Source: Thalassomonas sp. RHCl1 (lineage in GTDB: Bacteria; Pseudomonadota; Gammaproteobacteria; Enterobacterales; Alteromonadaceae). From it: DNA of 64,000 nt. The position numbers were made by a program, and so were the translations under genes. The stretch is taken from the NCBI RefSeq assembly GCF_947387555.1, contig NZ_CANDNZ010000008.1:1-64000 (forward strand), read 5' to 3'. Positions 50,702 to 61,547 of this stretch are shown piece by piece. The first letter of the stretch is position 1. Every line of letters begins with the position of its first letter. The notes under the pieces are model-generated. The model saw only the letters and a program-made list of their open reading frames with translations, made no database searches and was not told the DNA's origin.

Positions 50702-50889
50702 TCATTTTGCTTATTGATGTTTTAGGCGATGATAGCAAAGTTACACTTATCCGGGCAAAATTATCTTGCTTGTTCATTCCAGGGTCAGGCTCTGGAATGC
50801 AGAAATGGCTTTTTGGTGAGCCTTGCGCTGATAAGTGCCCGGCAGATGATGTTATGCAGGTAAACCGGCGAATATAGATTGGGTGTTTA

Positions 50890-51303
50890 ATGCTAGAAAT
50901 CTCTAATACAGTGACTTTATCCGAGTGGGAAATTGAACTGAGCGCGATACGTTCTCAGGGAAATGGCGGACAAAGAGTGAATAAGGTCGCCACTGCGATC
51001 CATTTGCGCTTTGATATCAAACGCTCGGCATTACCCTCGGTATATAAGGAGAGGTTGCTTAAGCTTGCTGACAGCCGTATCACTGCCGATGGTGTGGTGA
51101 TTATCAAAGCGCAGTCTTACCGTACCCAAGATCAGAATAAGCAGGATGCACTGGAAAGGCTGAAGGCGTTAATACTTTCCGCCATGGTGGTGCAGAAAAA
51201 GCGCAGGGCAACCAAACCCACCAGAAGTTCGCATCGCAAACGCATGGACAATAAGGCTAAGAAAGGGGCGACCAAAGCGCTGCGTGGTAAAGTTAATTAC
51301 TAG
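50890..51303 (+). CDS. arfB: Alternative ribosome-rescue factor ArfB
   Basis: ArfB hydrolyses peptidyl-tRNA on ribosomes stalled at the end of broken mRNAs. The 137-aa protein carries the release-factor GGQ loop (GNGGQRVNKVATAIH) and the basic C-terminal tail (KKRRATKPTRSSHRKRMDNK) that enters the mRNA channel. The length matches E. coli YaeJ (140). Confidence 0.95.
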   Translation: MLEISNTVTLSEWEIELSAIRSQGNGGQRVNKVATAIHLRFDIKRSALPSVYKERLLKLADSRITADGVVIIKAQSYRTQDQNKQDALERLKALILSAMVVQKKRRATKPTRSSHRKRMDNKAKKGATKALRGKVNY

Positions 51304-51366
51304 TGCTGGTATTGAGGAATATTTTTTTTTAGTATAGCGCGCTTAATTTGAGGGCAGGACAGTTTA

Positions 51367-52206
51367 ATGACAAAAACAGAAGTAGGGGCAATACGCAAAT
51401 TAACGGCGCAACTCGACGCCGACGGCAATATTGATTACCAGCTGCCGGTGGGGGAATTGAGTTTACCCCTGAATCCTTTGATCGGCCGTAAAATATCCCT
51501 TCATTTTGCTAATAAAATTACTTGCTGCCACTGCGGGCGCAATACCAAAAAGAGCTATTCCCAGGGCTATTGTTTTCCCTGCATGCAAAAACTGGCTCAA
51601 TGCGATATGTGTATTATGAAGCCGGAAACCTGCCACCATCATCTGGGCACCTGCCGTGAGCCCGAATGGGGAGAGCAGCACTGCATGATCCCCCATTATG
51701 TTTATCTGGCCAATACTTCGGGATTAAAAGTGGGCATCACCCGTCAGGGACAAGTACCGACCCGCTGGATCGATCAGGGGGCAACCCAGGCCTTGCCTAT
51801 TTTTAAAGTCAATACCCGGTTGCAGTCAGGATTGGTGGAAATTGCCCTGGCGGAATTTATCGCTGATAAAACCAACTGGCGCGCTATGCTTAAAGGCAAT
51901 GCCGAGCCGATTGATTTAGCGGCGAAAGCAAAAGAGCTTAAACCTTTGATCAGTGATAAGTTAGCCGATATTCGCTTGAACTATGGTGAAGATGCGGTGC
52001 AGTCGCTGGATTTACCTGTGGTGGACTTACATTTTCCGGTGTCGGAATATTTGACGAAAATCACTTCCTTTAACCTGGATAAAACCCCTGAAGTGTCAGG
52101 GACTTTAATGGGTATTAAAGGGCAGTATCTGATTTTTGATAACGGGGTGATTAATATCCGAAAATATACCTCATATCATATTCATGTAGAATACGAAGAA
52201 GAATAA
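51367..52206 (+). CDS. DUF2797 zinc-finger protein with GIY-YIG-like segment
   Basis: A 279-aa protein of DUF2797. A four-cysteine knuckle (CCHCGRN...YCFPC) and a second Cys/His cluster (CDMCIMKPETCHHHLGTC) occupy residues about 52-95. They are followed by HYVYLANTSGLKVGITR and RWIDQGA, which look like a GIY-YIG core (Y-V-Y, GIT, Arg). The two halves suggest nucleic-acid binding with a nuclease-like core, but activity is not known. It is 63 bp after arfB and may share its transcript. Confidence 0.85.
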   Translation: MTKTEVGAIRKLTAQLDADGNIDYQLPVGELSLPLNPLIGRKISLHFANKITCCHCGRNTKKSYSQGYCFPCMQKLAQCDMCIMKPETCHHHLGTCREPEWGEQHCMIPHYVYLANTSGLKVGITRQGQVPTRWIDQGATQALPIFKVNTRLQSGLVEIALAEFIADKTNWRAMLKGNAEPIDLAAKAKELKPLISDKLADIRLNYGEDAVQSLDLPVVDLHFPVSEYLTKITSFNLDKTPEVSGTLMGIKGQYLIFDNGVINIRKYTSYHIHVEYEEE

Positions 52207-52347
52207 AACTTTACCCTTATTCTGACTATAATGAGTAGAGCAAAAGAGTAGCAAGGCGTTGGCAAGTCTGCTGCTCGGATATATAGCCTCGCAGGAATGC
52301 GATCATAACAATCTCTGCGTATATTGTTACTATTAGGAATGCTTTAT

Positions 52348-53184
52348 ATGAAAGCTGTAGAATATGCCGAAAAGGCAGGTGAGATTTTTGTTTTGTCTGA
52401 TTCTTTCATCCGTATTAAAGAATTGATAGATGATGAAGCCTCCACCATAGATGATATTGCCGAAGTGATCCTCTTGGATCCCGCCTTGTCCGGTACCTTA
52501 CTCAAGTTAGCGAACAGCTCATTTTTCAATTACCCGGGCAAGATAGATACGGTTTCTAAAGCCGTGTTGGTGTTGGGGATCACTGAGGTCTATAACCTGG
52601 TGATCGCCTATTTTACCACCGAGGCTTTTAAGCCTATCAATGCCGAAGAAGATTTCCTGGAAAGCTTTTGGCAAAGAAGTGTTGATTGTGCCTTATTGAT
52701 CAAGTTTTTGGGCACCACCATGAATATTGCCAATGCCGAAAGACTATTTATTCTCGGGTTATTGCATGACTTAGGGGAGCTGGTGGTACAGCAGTTTGAT
52801 CCGGATAAGGTTATTGCCTGCCATAGCGATGATCCGGCGGTTTTACCCTGGCAAAAACAGCAAGAGGTGTTAGGTTTTACTTACGGTGACTGTACTGCGG
52901 AATTGCTGAAGTTATGGCAATTGCCCTATAGCCTGATCAAGCCGATCCGCGAGCAGGATGATAATGACTTTGACCAGTCAAGCAGTGAAACTCAGTTACT
53001 CTATCTGGCCAAGCGGGTGATGATACGCAACAGTTTTTATCCTGAGCACCCATACTCGATTGTCTTTAGCGATGATATGATTGAACTTGATGATCAAATC
53101 CTCGATGCTGCGGTGGAGTATTGCGATCTAGAGCGCCTGGGTATTTTATCTGTGCTTAAACCCAGCTCTGTGATGATTTACTAA
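52348..53184 (+). CDS. HDOD-domain signalling protein, paralogue of the one at 43782
   Basis: From ATG 52348 (AGGAA ten bases upstream; an earlier in-frame start lacks this) the product is 278 aa, the same as the HDOD protein at 43782-44618. Segments AEVILLDPALSGTLLKLANS, GLLHDLGELVVQQFDPDKV and LLYLAKRV align with VISVDPSMTSRLLKIANS, GLLQNFGELLVANF and VLYLASRL of the other. A residual HD-like pair (LHDLGE) is present here but not in the other copy. Signalling role unknown; a terminator follows. Confidence 0.88.
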   Translation: MKAVEYAEKAGEIFVLSDSFIRIKELIDDEASTIDDIAEVILLDPALSGTLLKLANSSFFNYPGKIDTVSKAVLVLGITEVYNLVIAYFTTEAFKPINAEEDFLESFWQRSVDCALLIKFLGTTMNIANAERLFILGLLHDLGELVVQQFDPDKVIACHSDDPAVLPWQKQQEVLGFTYGDCTAELLKLWQLPYSLIKPIREQDDNDFDQSSSETQLLYLAKRVMIRNSFYPEHPYSIVFSDDMIELDDQILDAAVEYCDLERLGILSVLKPSSVMIY

Positions 53185-53372
53185 TCCAGATAAAAGAAAC
53201 CTGAAGTCTTCGGGTTTCTTTCCTTTGCCTGCTTTCTCAGGCAATCCCCAGGTTTGTCCTGCCTTTCCCGTCGCCCTATAACGGTGCATTTATTGTTTGC
53301 CCCTGACTGGTAATACTTTTTTTACGCCGTAATTTACTTTTGCACCATCAAAGAGCGTTGCCGGTTTTTTGC
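53185..53372. other. Upstream region of glnK
   Basis: Begins with the terminator of the HDOD gene. A TGCACCAT half-site at 53341 may be a second, weaker NtrC contact. No gene is seen. Confidence 0.4.
53193..53222 (+). terminator. Intrinsic terminator of the HDOD gene
   Basis: AAAGAAACC pairs with GGTTTCTTT with inner GAA/TTC, ending in a T-run, 10 bp after the stop. Confidence 0.8.
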
Positions 53373-53389
53373 TGCACCAAGGAGGGGCA
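53373..53389 (+). promoter_or_regulatory. NtrC-binding site
   Basis: TGCACCAAGGAGGGGCA matches the NtrC dyad (TGCACYAAAATGGTGCA) at 13 of 17 positions, counting Y. It lies about 80 bp upstream of a -24/-12 promoter, the usual enhancer distance. Confidence 0.7.
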
Positions 53390-53443
53390 AGGTTTTTGGT
53401 TAATGCTATCTTTTCAAGATAACTGTTTGAAAAATAACTGTAA

Positions 53444-53845
<402 letters not shown>

Positions 53846-53858
53846 CCAAGGGGATAGA

Positions 53859-55103
53859 ATGGAAGAGTTAGTGAAAGTTTCATCAAGTGTCAGTGAATTA
53901 CGTTTTGCACTGGATACATTTTATTTTTTAATTTCCGGCGCTTTGGTGATGTGGATGGCCGCCGGTTTCGCAATGCTGGAAGCCGGGTTGGTTCGTTCTA
54001 AGAATACAACAGAAATTTTAACCAAAAACATATGTTTATATGCCATTGCTTGTGTGATGTTTCTTCTGGTCGGTTATAACATCATGTATGTCGATAATCC
54101 CGAAGGTGGCATATTGCCTTCTTTTGCCGGTCTGATCGGCACCCAGGCCGCTGACGCCGATCACTCATTAGAATCAGATTTCTTTTTCCAGGTAGTATTT
54201 GTTGCTACCGCCATGTCCATTGTTTCGGGCGCGGTGGCTGAGCGCATGAAATTATGGGCGTTTCTGACATTCTCTGTGGTTTTAACCGGTTTTATTTATC
54301 CCCTTGAAGGTTATTGGACCTGGGGCGGCGGTTTCTTGTCCGAAGCCGGTTTCAGTGACTTTGCCGGCTCGGGTATAGTGCATATGGCAGGTGCGGCGGC
54401 GGCATTAGCCGGGGTGTTACTGCTGGGTTCCCGTAAAGGAAAATACGGTAAAAATGGTGCTATTTATCCGATCCCGGGATCGAATATGCCTCTGGCGACA
54501 CTTGGTACCTTTATTTTATGGATGGGTTGGTTTGGCTTCAACGGCGGTTCGCAACTTATGGTTTCAGACGCCGAAAATGCCACCGCGGTCGGGAAAATCT
54601 TTTTAAACACCAATGCTGCGGCGGCTGCCGGTGCTGTTGCCGCATTATTGCTGAATAAAGTTATTTGGGGTAAGGCAGACCTGACCATGATCTTAAACGG
54701 CGCCCTGGCCGGTTTGGTGGCGATCACCGCGGATCCTTTATCGCCTACGCCGATCTTCGCCAGTTTAATTGGTGCCCTGGCCGGTGTGCTAGTGGTATTT
54801 TCTATCATAGGTTTTGACAAGATCAAAATTGATGATCCGGTAGGTGCGATCTCAGTGCACGGTGTTGTTGGTTTCTTCGGTGTCATGGCGGTGCCTTTCA
54901 GCAATGGCGATGCAAGCTTTTTAACCCAGCTTTACGGCTGTGCGGTGATCTTCGGCTGGGTTTTTGTTGCCAGTTTAATTGTCTGGAGTATTCTTAAGAA
55001 AGTCATGGGTATACGTGTCAGTGACGAGGAAGAATATAACGGTGTCGATAAATCTGATTGCGGTATTGAAGCTTACCCTGAATTTGTTTCCGTAAACAGC
55101 TAA
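53859..55103 (+). CDS. amtB: Ammonium transporter AmtB
   Basis: A 414-aa ammonium channel with 11 predicted helices. The pore twin histidines are in GSGIVHMAGAAAAL and AISVHGVVGFFG. The gate region AGFAMLEAGLVRSKN is also typical. No long signal sequence is seen. It is cotranscribed with glnK, which plugs it when nitrogen is ample. It ends in a strong terminator that is followed by a repeat element. Confidence 0.97.
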   Translation: MEELVKVSSSVSELRFALDTFYFLISGALVMWMAAGFAMLEAGLVRSKNTTEILTKNICLYAIACVMFLLVGYNIMYVDNPEGGILPSFAGLIGTQAADADHSLESDFFFQVVFVATAMSIVSGAVAERMKLWAFLTFSVVLTGFIYPLEGYWTWGGGFLSEAGFSDFAGSGIVHMAGAAAALAGVLLLGSRKGKYGKNGAIYPIPGSNMPLATLGTFILWMGWFGFNGGSQLMVSDAENATAVGKIFLNTNAAAAAGAVAALLLNKVIWGKADLTMILNGALAGLVAITADPLSPTPIFASLIGALAGVLVVFSIIGFDKIKIDDPVGAISVHGVVGFFGVMAVPFSNGDASFLTQLYGCAVIFGWVFVASLIVWSILKKVMGIRVSDEEEYNGVDKSDCGIEAYPEFVSVNS

Positions 55104-55132
55104 CCTGTTTTGCAGTAAAAGTTAGCAAGGAC

Positions 55133-55162
55133 AAAAGCCAGCACGTGTTGCTGGCTTTTTTA
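55133..55162 (+). terminator. Intrinsic terminator of glnK-amtB
   Basis: GCCAGCA (55137-55143) and TGCTGGC (55149-55155) around CGTGT, then a T-run. Confidence 0.93.
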
Positions 55163-55258
55163 TACATGGATGTATTTCAGCTTGTATGCTCCCGGCACAA
55201 GCTAAGTCCTTACCTCCTGTAAGTAATCCTGCAATCATACGGATATGAAGGAGCAGGG
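55156..55258 (+). repeat. Post-terminator structured repeat
   Basis: A full copy of the family: ATACA-TGGA-TGTAT right after the terminator T-run, AGCTTGT/ACAAGCT arms (55179-55203), CTTAC-CTCCT-GTAAG (55209-55223), and CCTGC-AA-TCATA-CGGA-TATGA-AGGA-GCAGG (55228-55257). Compared with 28721 the stems carry paired changes (TCATA/TATGA against CTTCA/TGAAG; AGCTTGT/ACAAGCT against GGTTTA/TAAACC) and loops are kept. Orientation follows amtB. Confidence 0.85.
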
Positions 55259-55406
55259 AGCTCACTTTTGTTGATTTATGACCATAATCGAAAATAATCA
55301 CCTGTTTTAGCTACTGATTTACTGCCAAACAATAGCTTTTATGTAGAATTAGCGGTATAAAATGTTGCAGCTTATTACATAAATAAATATCACCATAGGA
55401 AATACA

Positions 55407-56333
55407 ATGGCGAGAGAACAATTCGGAGTTTGTGCCGAGCCAAGTTTACATGGCTCATATTTATTTTTTAATGCCGTTGATGAGCAAAATACTTATCTCA
55501 GACAGGCGTTGTCGCGCTTGCCGGTATTATTTGAAAAATATGCGGATCGTTTTTCTGAGTCTAATCTCACCGGGGTGATTGCCATCGGGGCCAATTACTG
55601 GGATGAGTTTAATCCCGACAGCAGGCCAAAATCTTTAGCGCCTTTTCCTGCCATGGAATGCGAGGATCGTATTGCCCCGGCGCAGAGCATAGATCTTTAT
55701 ATTGAGGTTCGCAGCGATCGCGCCGACGTTAATCATATTGTCAGCTCTAAAGTTTGCGATTTACTGGCAGAAAGTGTAGAGCTGGTTGAGGAAGTGCATG
55801 CTTTCAGATTTCTCGACGGCCGGGATCTCACCGGTTTTGTTGACGGCACCGAAAATCCGCAAGGTTTCCATCGCCGTAAAGTTGCCCTGGTAACCGATGA
55901 AAGCGACGGTGATTTTGCCGGTGGCAGTTATTTACACGTACAGCGCTATCGTCATAATCTGCATTTATGGCAATCTCTGAAAGTGAAAGAGCAGGAAGAT
56001 GTTTTTGGTCGCACTAAGGTGGATAACATAGAGTATCCCGGCGAACAGAAAAGTCCAGGGGCGCATACTAAACGCACCAACCTCAAAGATGAACAGGGCA
56101 ATAGTATCGAAATATTAAGACAAAGCATGCCCTACGGCGATATGAAAATGCAGGGCTTAATGTTTGTTTCTTACTGCCATTCTCCCGAGCCTTTCGAACT
56201 GATGTTAAAAAGTATGATTTATGGCGATGGCTCAGGGCATTCAGATCATATGTTAAAATATACCCAGGCAGAAACCGGCGCCGCCTTTTTTGCGCCGAGC
56301 TTAAATTTCCTGGAGAGTCTGGCGCAGGAATAA
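55407..56333 (+). CDS. DyP-type peroxidase (YfeX-like)
   Basis: A 308-aa dye-decolorising heme peroxidase. The family motif GXXDG is in RDLTGFVDGTENPQGF. The proximal His is probably in SPGAHTKRTN. The length and lack of a signal peptide fit cytoplasmic YfeX-type enzymes, which reduce peroxides. It is a single gene with a terminator and repeats after it. Confidence 0.93.
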   Translation: MAREQFGVCAEPSLHGSYLFFNAVDEQNTYLRQALSRLPVLFEKYADRFSESNLTGVIAIGANYWDEFNPDSRPKSLAPFPAMECEDRIAPAQSIDLYIEVRSDRADVNHIVSSKVCDLLAESVELVEEVHAFRFLDGRDLTGFVDGTENPQGFHRRKVALVTDESDGDFAGGSYLHVQRYRHNLHLWQSLKVKEQEDVFGRTKVDNIEYPGEQKSPGAHTKRTNLKDEQGNSIEILRQSMPYGDMKMQGLMFVSYCHSPEPFELMLKSMIYGDGSGHSDHMLKYTQAETGAAFFAPSLNFLESLAQE

Positions 56334-56344
56334 CGTCTGAATCG

Positions 56345-56373
56345 AAAAGGGCCGAAATTATTCGGCCTTTTTT
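56345..56373 (+). terminator. Intrinsic terminator of the DyP gene
   Basis: GGCCGAA (56350-56356) and TTCGGCC (56361-56367) around ATTA, then six T. Confidence 0.93.
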
Positions 56374-56530
56374 ATGCTCAGGATGAGCTGTATGCCATGA
56401 TCACAGGGATGTGAAAGAATGGCGATGCTCAGGATGAGCTGTCAATATCCTGTTCCCGATAAATATTCAGTACCTGCATCCTTGCAGGCAATACCATGAT
56501 CACACGGATGCCAAGGAATGGTGATACTGG
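56374..56530 (+). repeat. Post-terminator structured repeat, diverged
   Basis: It contains the shared string GCTCAGGATGAGC (GCTCA-GGA-TGAGC hairpin) twice (56376 and 56427), a full bulged hairpin GCCAT-GA-TCACA-GGGA-TGTGA-AAGA-ATGGC (56394-56423), the CCTGCA-TCC-TTGCAGG hairpin (56473-56488), and a weaker ACCAT...ATGGT copy (56493-56522). It starts directly after the terminator T-run of the DyP gene. Confidence 0.75.
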
Positions 56531-56548
56531 TTTTCGCTGAGATAATAC

Positions 56549-57022
56549 TTAAGCGAGATTTTTAGAGAATAAGACTTCCAGTTTGCCGATTGTCTGTTTT
56601 ATCTGGCTGACATCTGTTGGTGCAATAAAGATAGTATCGTCACCGGCAATGGTGCCAAGTACTCCGTCGCTTTTGCTTAAGCTGTCCAGCAAGCGGGCGA
56701 TAAGTTGGGCTGCCCCTGGGCTGGTGCGGATAATGATCATCACATCGTTATGCTCAATATCGAGTACCAGTTGTTTTAGCGGGCTTTTTGCCGTTGGTAC
56801 GCCTAGCTCTGCCGGCAGGCAATAAACCATGTCCTGACGGGCGTTGCGGGTGCGGACTGCTCCGAATTTACTGAGCATGCGCGAGACCTTGGATTGACTG
56901 ATATTGTCAAAACCCTGGGCTTTGAGTGCATCGACTATGTCGCCCTGAGAGCCAAATTGTTCTTGCTTTAATAACTCTTTAAAGGCCTGTACCAGTGCTT
57001 CTTGCTTTTGTTGAACTGTCAT
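56549..57022 (-). CDS. argR: Arginine repressor ArgR
   Basis: A 157-aa ArgR: winged helix at the N-terminus ([20 protein letters not shown] and [14 protein letters not shown]) and the arginine-binding trimer domain with [18 protein letters not shown] and [15 protein letters not shown]. It represses arginine synthesis genes when arginine is bound. It is divergent from mdh, an arrangement common in gammaproteobacteria. Confidence 0.97.
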   Translation of the reverse strand: MTVQQKQEALVQAFKELLKQEQFGSQGDIVDALKAQGFDNISQSKVSRMLSKFGAVRTRNARQDMVYCLPAELGVPTAKSPLKQLVLDIEHNDVMIIIRTSPGAAQLIARLLDSLSKSDGVLGTIAGDDTIFIAPTDVSQIKQTIGKLEVLFSKNLA

Positions 57023-57220
57023 AATGTGCTGCTATTTTGTTATCTTCACTACTAATGATATGGAATCTTGGGCTATCTAACGCGATAATTTGTTACCCAA
57101 GTATTATACGGTATCCTGCACAAGGTTAATAATATTTGTTTTTTTGCCCCTTATGCTATATCTTTTGGCGGCAGAAAATTTTAAGTAATTACTCAAATAC
57201 TCAAATTCCGGAGACATTTC

Positions 57221-58156
57221 ATGAAAGTTGCTGTTTTAGGCGCAGCTGGCGGTATCGGCCAGGCGTTATCTTTGTTACTCAAGACTCAGTTACCTGCAGG
57301 CTCTGAGTTATCTCTTTATGACGTTGCACCTGTTGTACCCGGTGTTGCTGTTGATTTATCACACATCCCAACGGCAGTAAAAGTTGAAGGCTTTGGTGCC
57401 GATGATTTAGCACCTGCCTTAGCCGGTGCCGATATCGTATTGATCCCTGCCGGTATGCCGCGTAAGCCTGGTATGGACCGTGCCGATCTTTTTGCTGTAA
57501 ATGCCGGTATCATCAAAACTTTGGCTGAAGGTATTGTTGCTAACTGTCCTAAAGCCCTGGTTGGTATTATTACTAACCCGGTAAACGGCACTGTACCAAT
57601 TGTTGCTGAAGTGTTCAAAAAAGCAGGAACTTATGACGCCGGCCGTGTATTCGGTGTGACTACCTTAGACGTAATTCGCTCAGAAGCTTTTATTGCCGAA
57701 TTAAAAGGTCTGGACGTTGCTGATGTTAAAATTCCAGTGATCGGTGGTCACTCAGGTACAACTATTTTACCTCTGCTTTCTCAGGTTGAAGGCGTAACTT
57801 TCTCTGATGAAGAAGTTGCTGCATTAACACCGCGTATCCAAAATGCCGGTACCGAAGTGGTTAACGCTAAAGCGGGTGGCGGTTCTGCTACTTTATCTAT
57901 GGGCGCTGCAGCAGCACGCTTTTGTATGTCTTTGGTTAAAGGCCTGCAAGGTGAAGAAGTTGTTGATTATGCCTATGTTGAAGGCGAAGGTGAAGAAGCC
58001 GCTTATTTTGCCCGTCCGGTACGTTTAGGCGTAAACGGTGTTGCTGAGATTTTATCTTACGGCGAGCTAAGTGCTTTTGAAGAAAAAGCCAAACAAGATA
58101 TGCTGGCCACTTTGAACAGCGATATTCAAGAAGGTATCGACTTCATTAATGGTTAA
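57221..58156 (+). CDS. mdh: Malate dehydrogenase
   Basis: A 311-aa NAD-dependent malate dehydrogenase of the TCA cycle. The Rossmann start is [16 protein letters not shown]. The Arg loop is [14 protein letters not shown]. The catalytic His is in [16 protein letters not shown]. It has CCGGAG ahead of the ATG, and a terminator follows. Codon use is strongly biased, as expected for a highly expressed gene. Confidence 0.98.
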   Translation: MKVAVLGAAGGIGQALSLLLKTQLPAGSELSLYDVAPVVPGVAVDLSHIPTAVKVEGFGADDLAPALAGADIVLIPAGMPRKPGMDRADLFAVNAGIIKTLAEGIVANCPKALVGIITNPVNGTVPIVAEVFKKAGTYDAGRVFGVTTLDVIRSEAFIAELKGLDVADVKIPVIGGHSGTTILPLLSQVEGVTFSDEEVAALTPRIQNAGTEVVNAKAGGGSATLSMGAAAARFCMSLVKGLQGEEVVDYAYVEGEGEEAAYFARPVRLGVNGVAEILSYGELSAFEEKAKQDMLATLNSDIQEGIDFING

Positions 58157-58191
58157 TCGCTATTAATAAGTGAATGAACACCTGATATAAA

Positions 58192-58216
58192 AAAACCGCT
58201 TTTCAGCGGTTTTTTT
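58192..58216 (+). terminator. Intrinsic terminator of mdh
   Basis: AAAACCGCT (58192-58200) and AGCGGTTTT (58205-58213) around TTTC, with a T-run to 58216. Confidence 0.93.
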
Positions 58217-58290
58217 TATGCATGTAAGTATTTATATTGCGCTTCCTTACAAAGGAAAAGAGCAGGCCTTATACCTGGAAGCTTTCGTGG
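58210..58290 (+). repeat. Post-terminator repeat, degenerate copy
   Basis: It starts in the mdh terminator T-run with TTTATGCATGTAAGTATTT, a clear relative of the other copies' TTTATACATGGATGTATTT. It then has GAGCAGG and a second CTTATACCTGGAAGC start near 58269. The stems are mostly lost. Orientation follows mdh. It ends at the ispB stop. Confidence 0.55.
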
Positions 58291-58293
58291 TGC

Positions 58294-59265
58294 TTAGACG
58301 CTGCGGTTTGCTGCGATATGCGCCAGGGCGATTAACGCGTCTTTGTATTCAGACGGTTCCAATACAGCCAAGGCGTTTATGGCCTTGTCTGCTTCCTGCT
58401 CGGCTTTGTGCTGGGCATAGGTTAAGGCGCCGGTTTCCTGCATGGCGTTAAGAATTTCATCCAGGTTATCCATGCCGTTATTGAGCTCTATCGCTTCGCG
58501 GATCAATTGTTTTTGCGTCTCTGTGCCATTTTCCATGGCATAAATGAGCGGCAGGGTGGGTTTGCCTTCGGCGAGGTCATCACCGACGTTTTTGCCCATT
58601 TCCTTGGCATCGGCGGTATAGTCCATAATATCGTCCACCAGCTGGAAGGCGGTGCCTAAATGTTTACCGTAGTCGGTCATCGCCTTTTCGGTTTTTTCAT
58701 CTTTTCCTGCGATCACGGCGGCCAGTCTGGTGGCCGCTTCAAACAGCTTGGCGGTTTTGCAGTAAATGACTTCCATATAGCTGGTTTCTGTGGTGTCGGG
58801 GTCGTTGCAATTCATCAATTGCAGTACTTCACCTTCGGCAACGATATTGGTGGCGTCCGATAAAATTTCCATGATGCGCATGTTATTGAGTTTTACCATC
58901 ATCTGGAATGAACGGGTGTAGAGAAAATCCCCCACCAGTACGCTGGCGCTGTTGCCGAACATGGCATTGGCGGTTTCCCGTCCCCTGCGCATACTGGACT
59001 CATCCACCACGTCATCATGCAGCAAGGTGGCGGTATGGATAAACTCAATAATGGCAGCGACACTGGCATGATCCTGTCCCTGGTAATTGAGCGCCCGGGC
59101 GGCCAGTACCGTCAGCAGTGGCCGCATGCGTTTACCGCCCGCGTTAACAATATAGATACCCAGCTGGTTTATCAGTGCCACATCGGATTGTAACTGACCG
59201 TAAATCAGGTCGTTTACAACTGTCATATCGGTGCGCGCTAGCGCTTGTATATTATCAAGATCCAT
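58294..59265 (-). CDS. ispB: Octaprenyl diphosphate synthase
   Basis: IspB makes the C40 side chain of ubiquinone and menaquinone. With start ATG 59265 (MDLDNIQALARTDM, as in E. coli IspB) it is 323 aa, the E. coli length. An upstream TTG adds three residues and is rejected. The two aspartate motifs are LLHDDVVDESSMRRG and QLVDDIMDYTAD. It is divergent from rplU, the usual neighbour. Confidence 0.97.
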   Translation of the reverse strand: MDLDNIQALARTDMTVVNDLIYGQLQSDVALINQLGIYIVNAGGKRMRPLLTVLAARALNYQGQDHASVAAIIEFIHTATLLHDDVVDESSMRRGRETANAMFGNSASVLVGDFLYTRSFQMMVKLNNMRIMEILSDATNIVAEGEVLQLMNCNDPDTTETSYMEVIYCKTAKLFEAATRLAAVIAGKDEKTEKAMTDYGKHLGTAFQLVDDIMDYTADAKEMGKNVGDDLAEGKPTLPLIYAMENGTETQKQLIREAIELNNGMDNLDEILNAMQETGALTYAQHKAEQEADKAINALAVLEPSEYKDALIALAHIAANRSV

Positions 59266-59509
59266 AAAGCTCAATTAGGTACCCTAAGTCTCGTCCGCAT
59301 TATCAGTTTAATGGCCCCAGAGTTTACACTAAAATCAGCCGCAGAGAAGGTTTGTCTGGCCTTTGTCTGGTGTTTGTTTCATTACGCCAAGAAATATTAA
59401 TAAATGATCGTTTTATACTTGCCCTCATTAGGATCTTCGAGTAGAATTCGCGCCCTATATTTTTAAATTTATGCGTCACATTTGAAGGTTGGCGCAGTAC
59501 GGAGTAGCT

Positions 59510-59821
59510 ATGTACGCAGTATTCCAAAGTGGTGGTAAACAGCACCGCGTGACCGAAGGTCAAACTGTTCGTCTTGAAAAGCTAGAGCTTGAAGTCGGAT
59601 CGACTGTAGAATTCGATAACGTTTTAATGATCGCCAATGGCGAAGAAATCAATGTAGGCGCGCCTTACATTGCCGGTGGTAAAGTAGTAGCTGAAGTTGT
59701 TACTCAAGGCCGCGCTGATAAAGTTAAAATTGTTAAATTTAAACGTCGTAAGCATTCACGCAAGCAAGCGGGCCATCGTCAATGGTTCACTGAAGTGAAG
59801 ATTACTGGTATTAACGGCTAA
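59510..59821 (+). CDS. rplU: 50S ribosomal protein L21
   Basis: A 103-aa L21 starting [18 protein letters not shown] at ATG 59510, with CGGAG upstream. A longer frame starting seven codons earlier is rejected. The C-terminal [20 protein letters not shown] is typical of the family. It is 16 bases before rpmA. Confidence 0.98.
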   Translation: MYAVFQSGGKQHRVTEGQTVRLEKLELEVGSTVEFDNVLMIANGEEINVGAPYIAGGKVVAEVVTQGRADKVKIVKFKRRKHSRKQAGHRQWFTEVKITGING

Positions 59822-59837
59822 TTAGGAGCGATTTGAT

Positions 59838-60095
59838 ATGGCACATAAGAAGGCTGCAGGTAGTACACGTAACGGTCGTGACTCAGAAAGTAAACGTCTT
59901 GGCGTTAAGCGTTTTGGCGGTGAAACAGTTTTAGCTGGTAACATCATTGTTCGTCAACGTGGTACTAAGTTCCACGCTGGTAACAACATGGGTATCGGTA
60001 AAGACCACACTTTATTCGCTTTAACTGACGGTAAAGTTCAGTTTGAAGTTAAAGGTCCTAAGAACCGCAAATTTGTAAGCATTGTTGCTGAATAA
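59838..60095 (+). CDS. rpmA: 50S ribosomal protein L27
   Basis: An 85-aa L27 with the usual start [20 protein letters not shown] and no N-terminal extension. The N-terminal tail reaches the peptidyl-transferase centre. It is cotranscribed with rplU and ends in a strong terminator before obgE. Confidence 0.98.
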   Translation: MAHKKAAGSTRNGRDSESKRLGVKRFGGETVLAGNIIVRQRGTKFHAGNNMGIGKDHTLFALTDGKVQFEVKGPKNRKFVSIVAE

Positions 60096-60117
60096 TCTTA
60101 CATTTGAGTTCTAAAAG

Positions 60118-60144
60118 CCTCGCACTTCAGCGAGGTTTTTTTTT
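60118..60144 (+). terminator. Intrinsic terminator of rplU-rpmA
   Basis: CCTCGC (60118-60123) and GCGAGG (60130-60135) around ACTTCA, then nine T. Confidence 0.95.
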
Positions 60145-60164
60145 GCCTCAAGATAAAAGGCTGA

Positions 60165-61400
<1,236 letters not shown>

Positions 61401-61456
61401 GTTTTCTGTCTAAGCTCGGCTTGATATCCGCCTTAGCTTCAACTCGCTAAAGTATT

Positions 61457-61495
61457 AAAGCACTGGTTGTTACAGCCGGTGCTTTTTTGTTTTTA
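61457..61495 (+). terminator. Intrinsic terminator of obgE
   Basis: AAAGCACTGG (61457-61466) and CCGGTGCTTT (61476-61485) with one wobble, followed by a T-rich run. Confidence 0.85.
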
Positions 61496-61547
61496 ATTGT
61501 GGCAAAACCCTTTAAACTTGCTGCAAACTTGGTAAAACAGAAATTTT

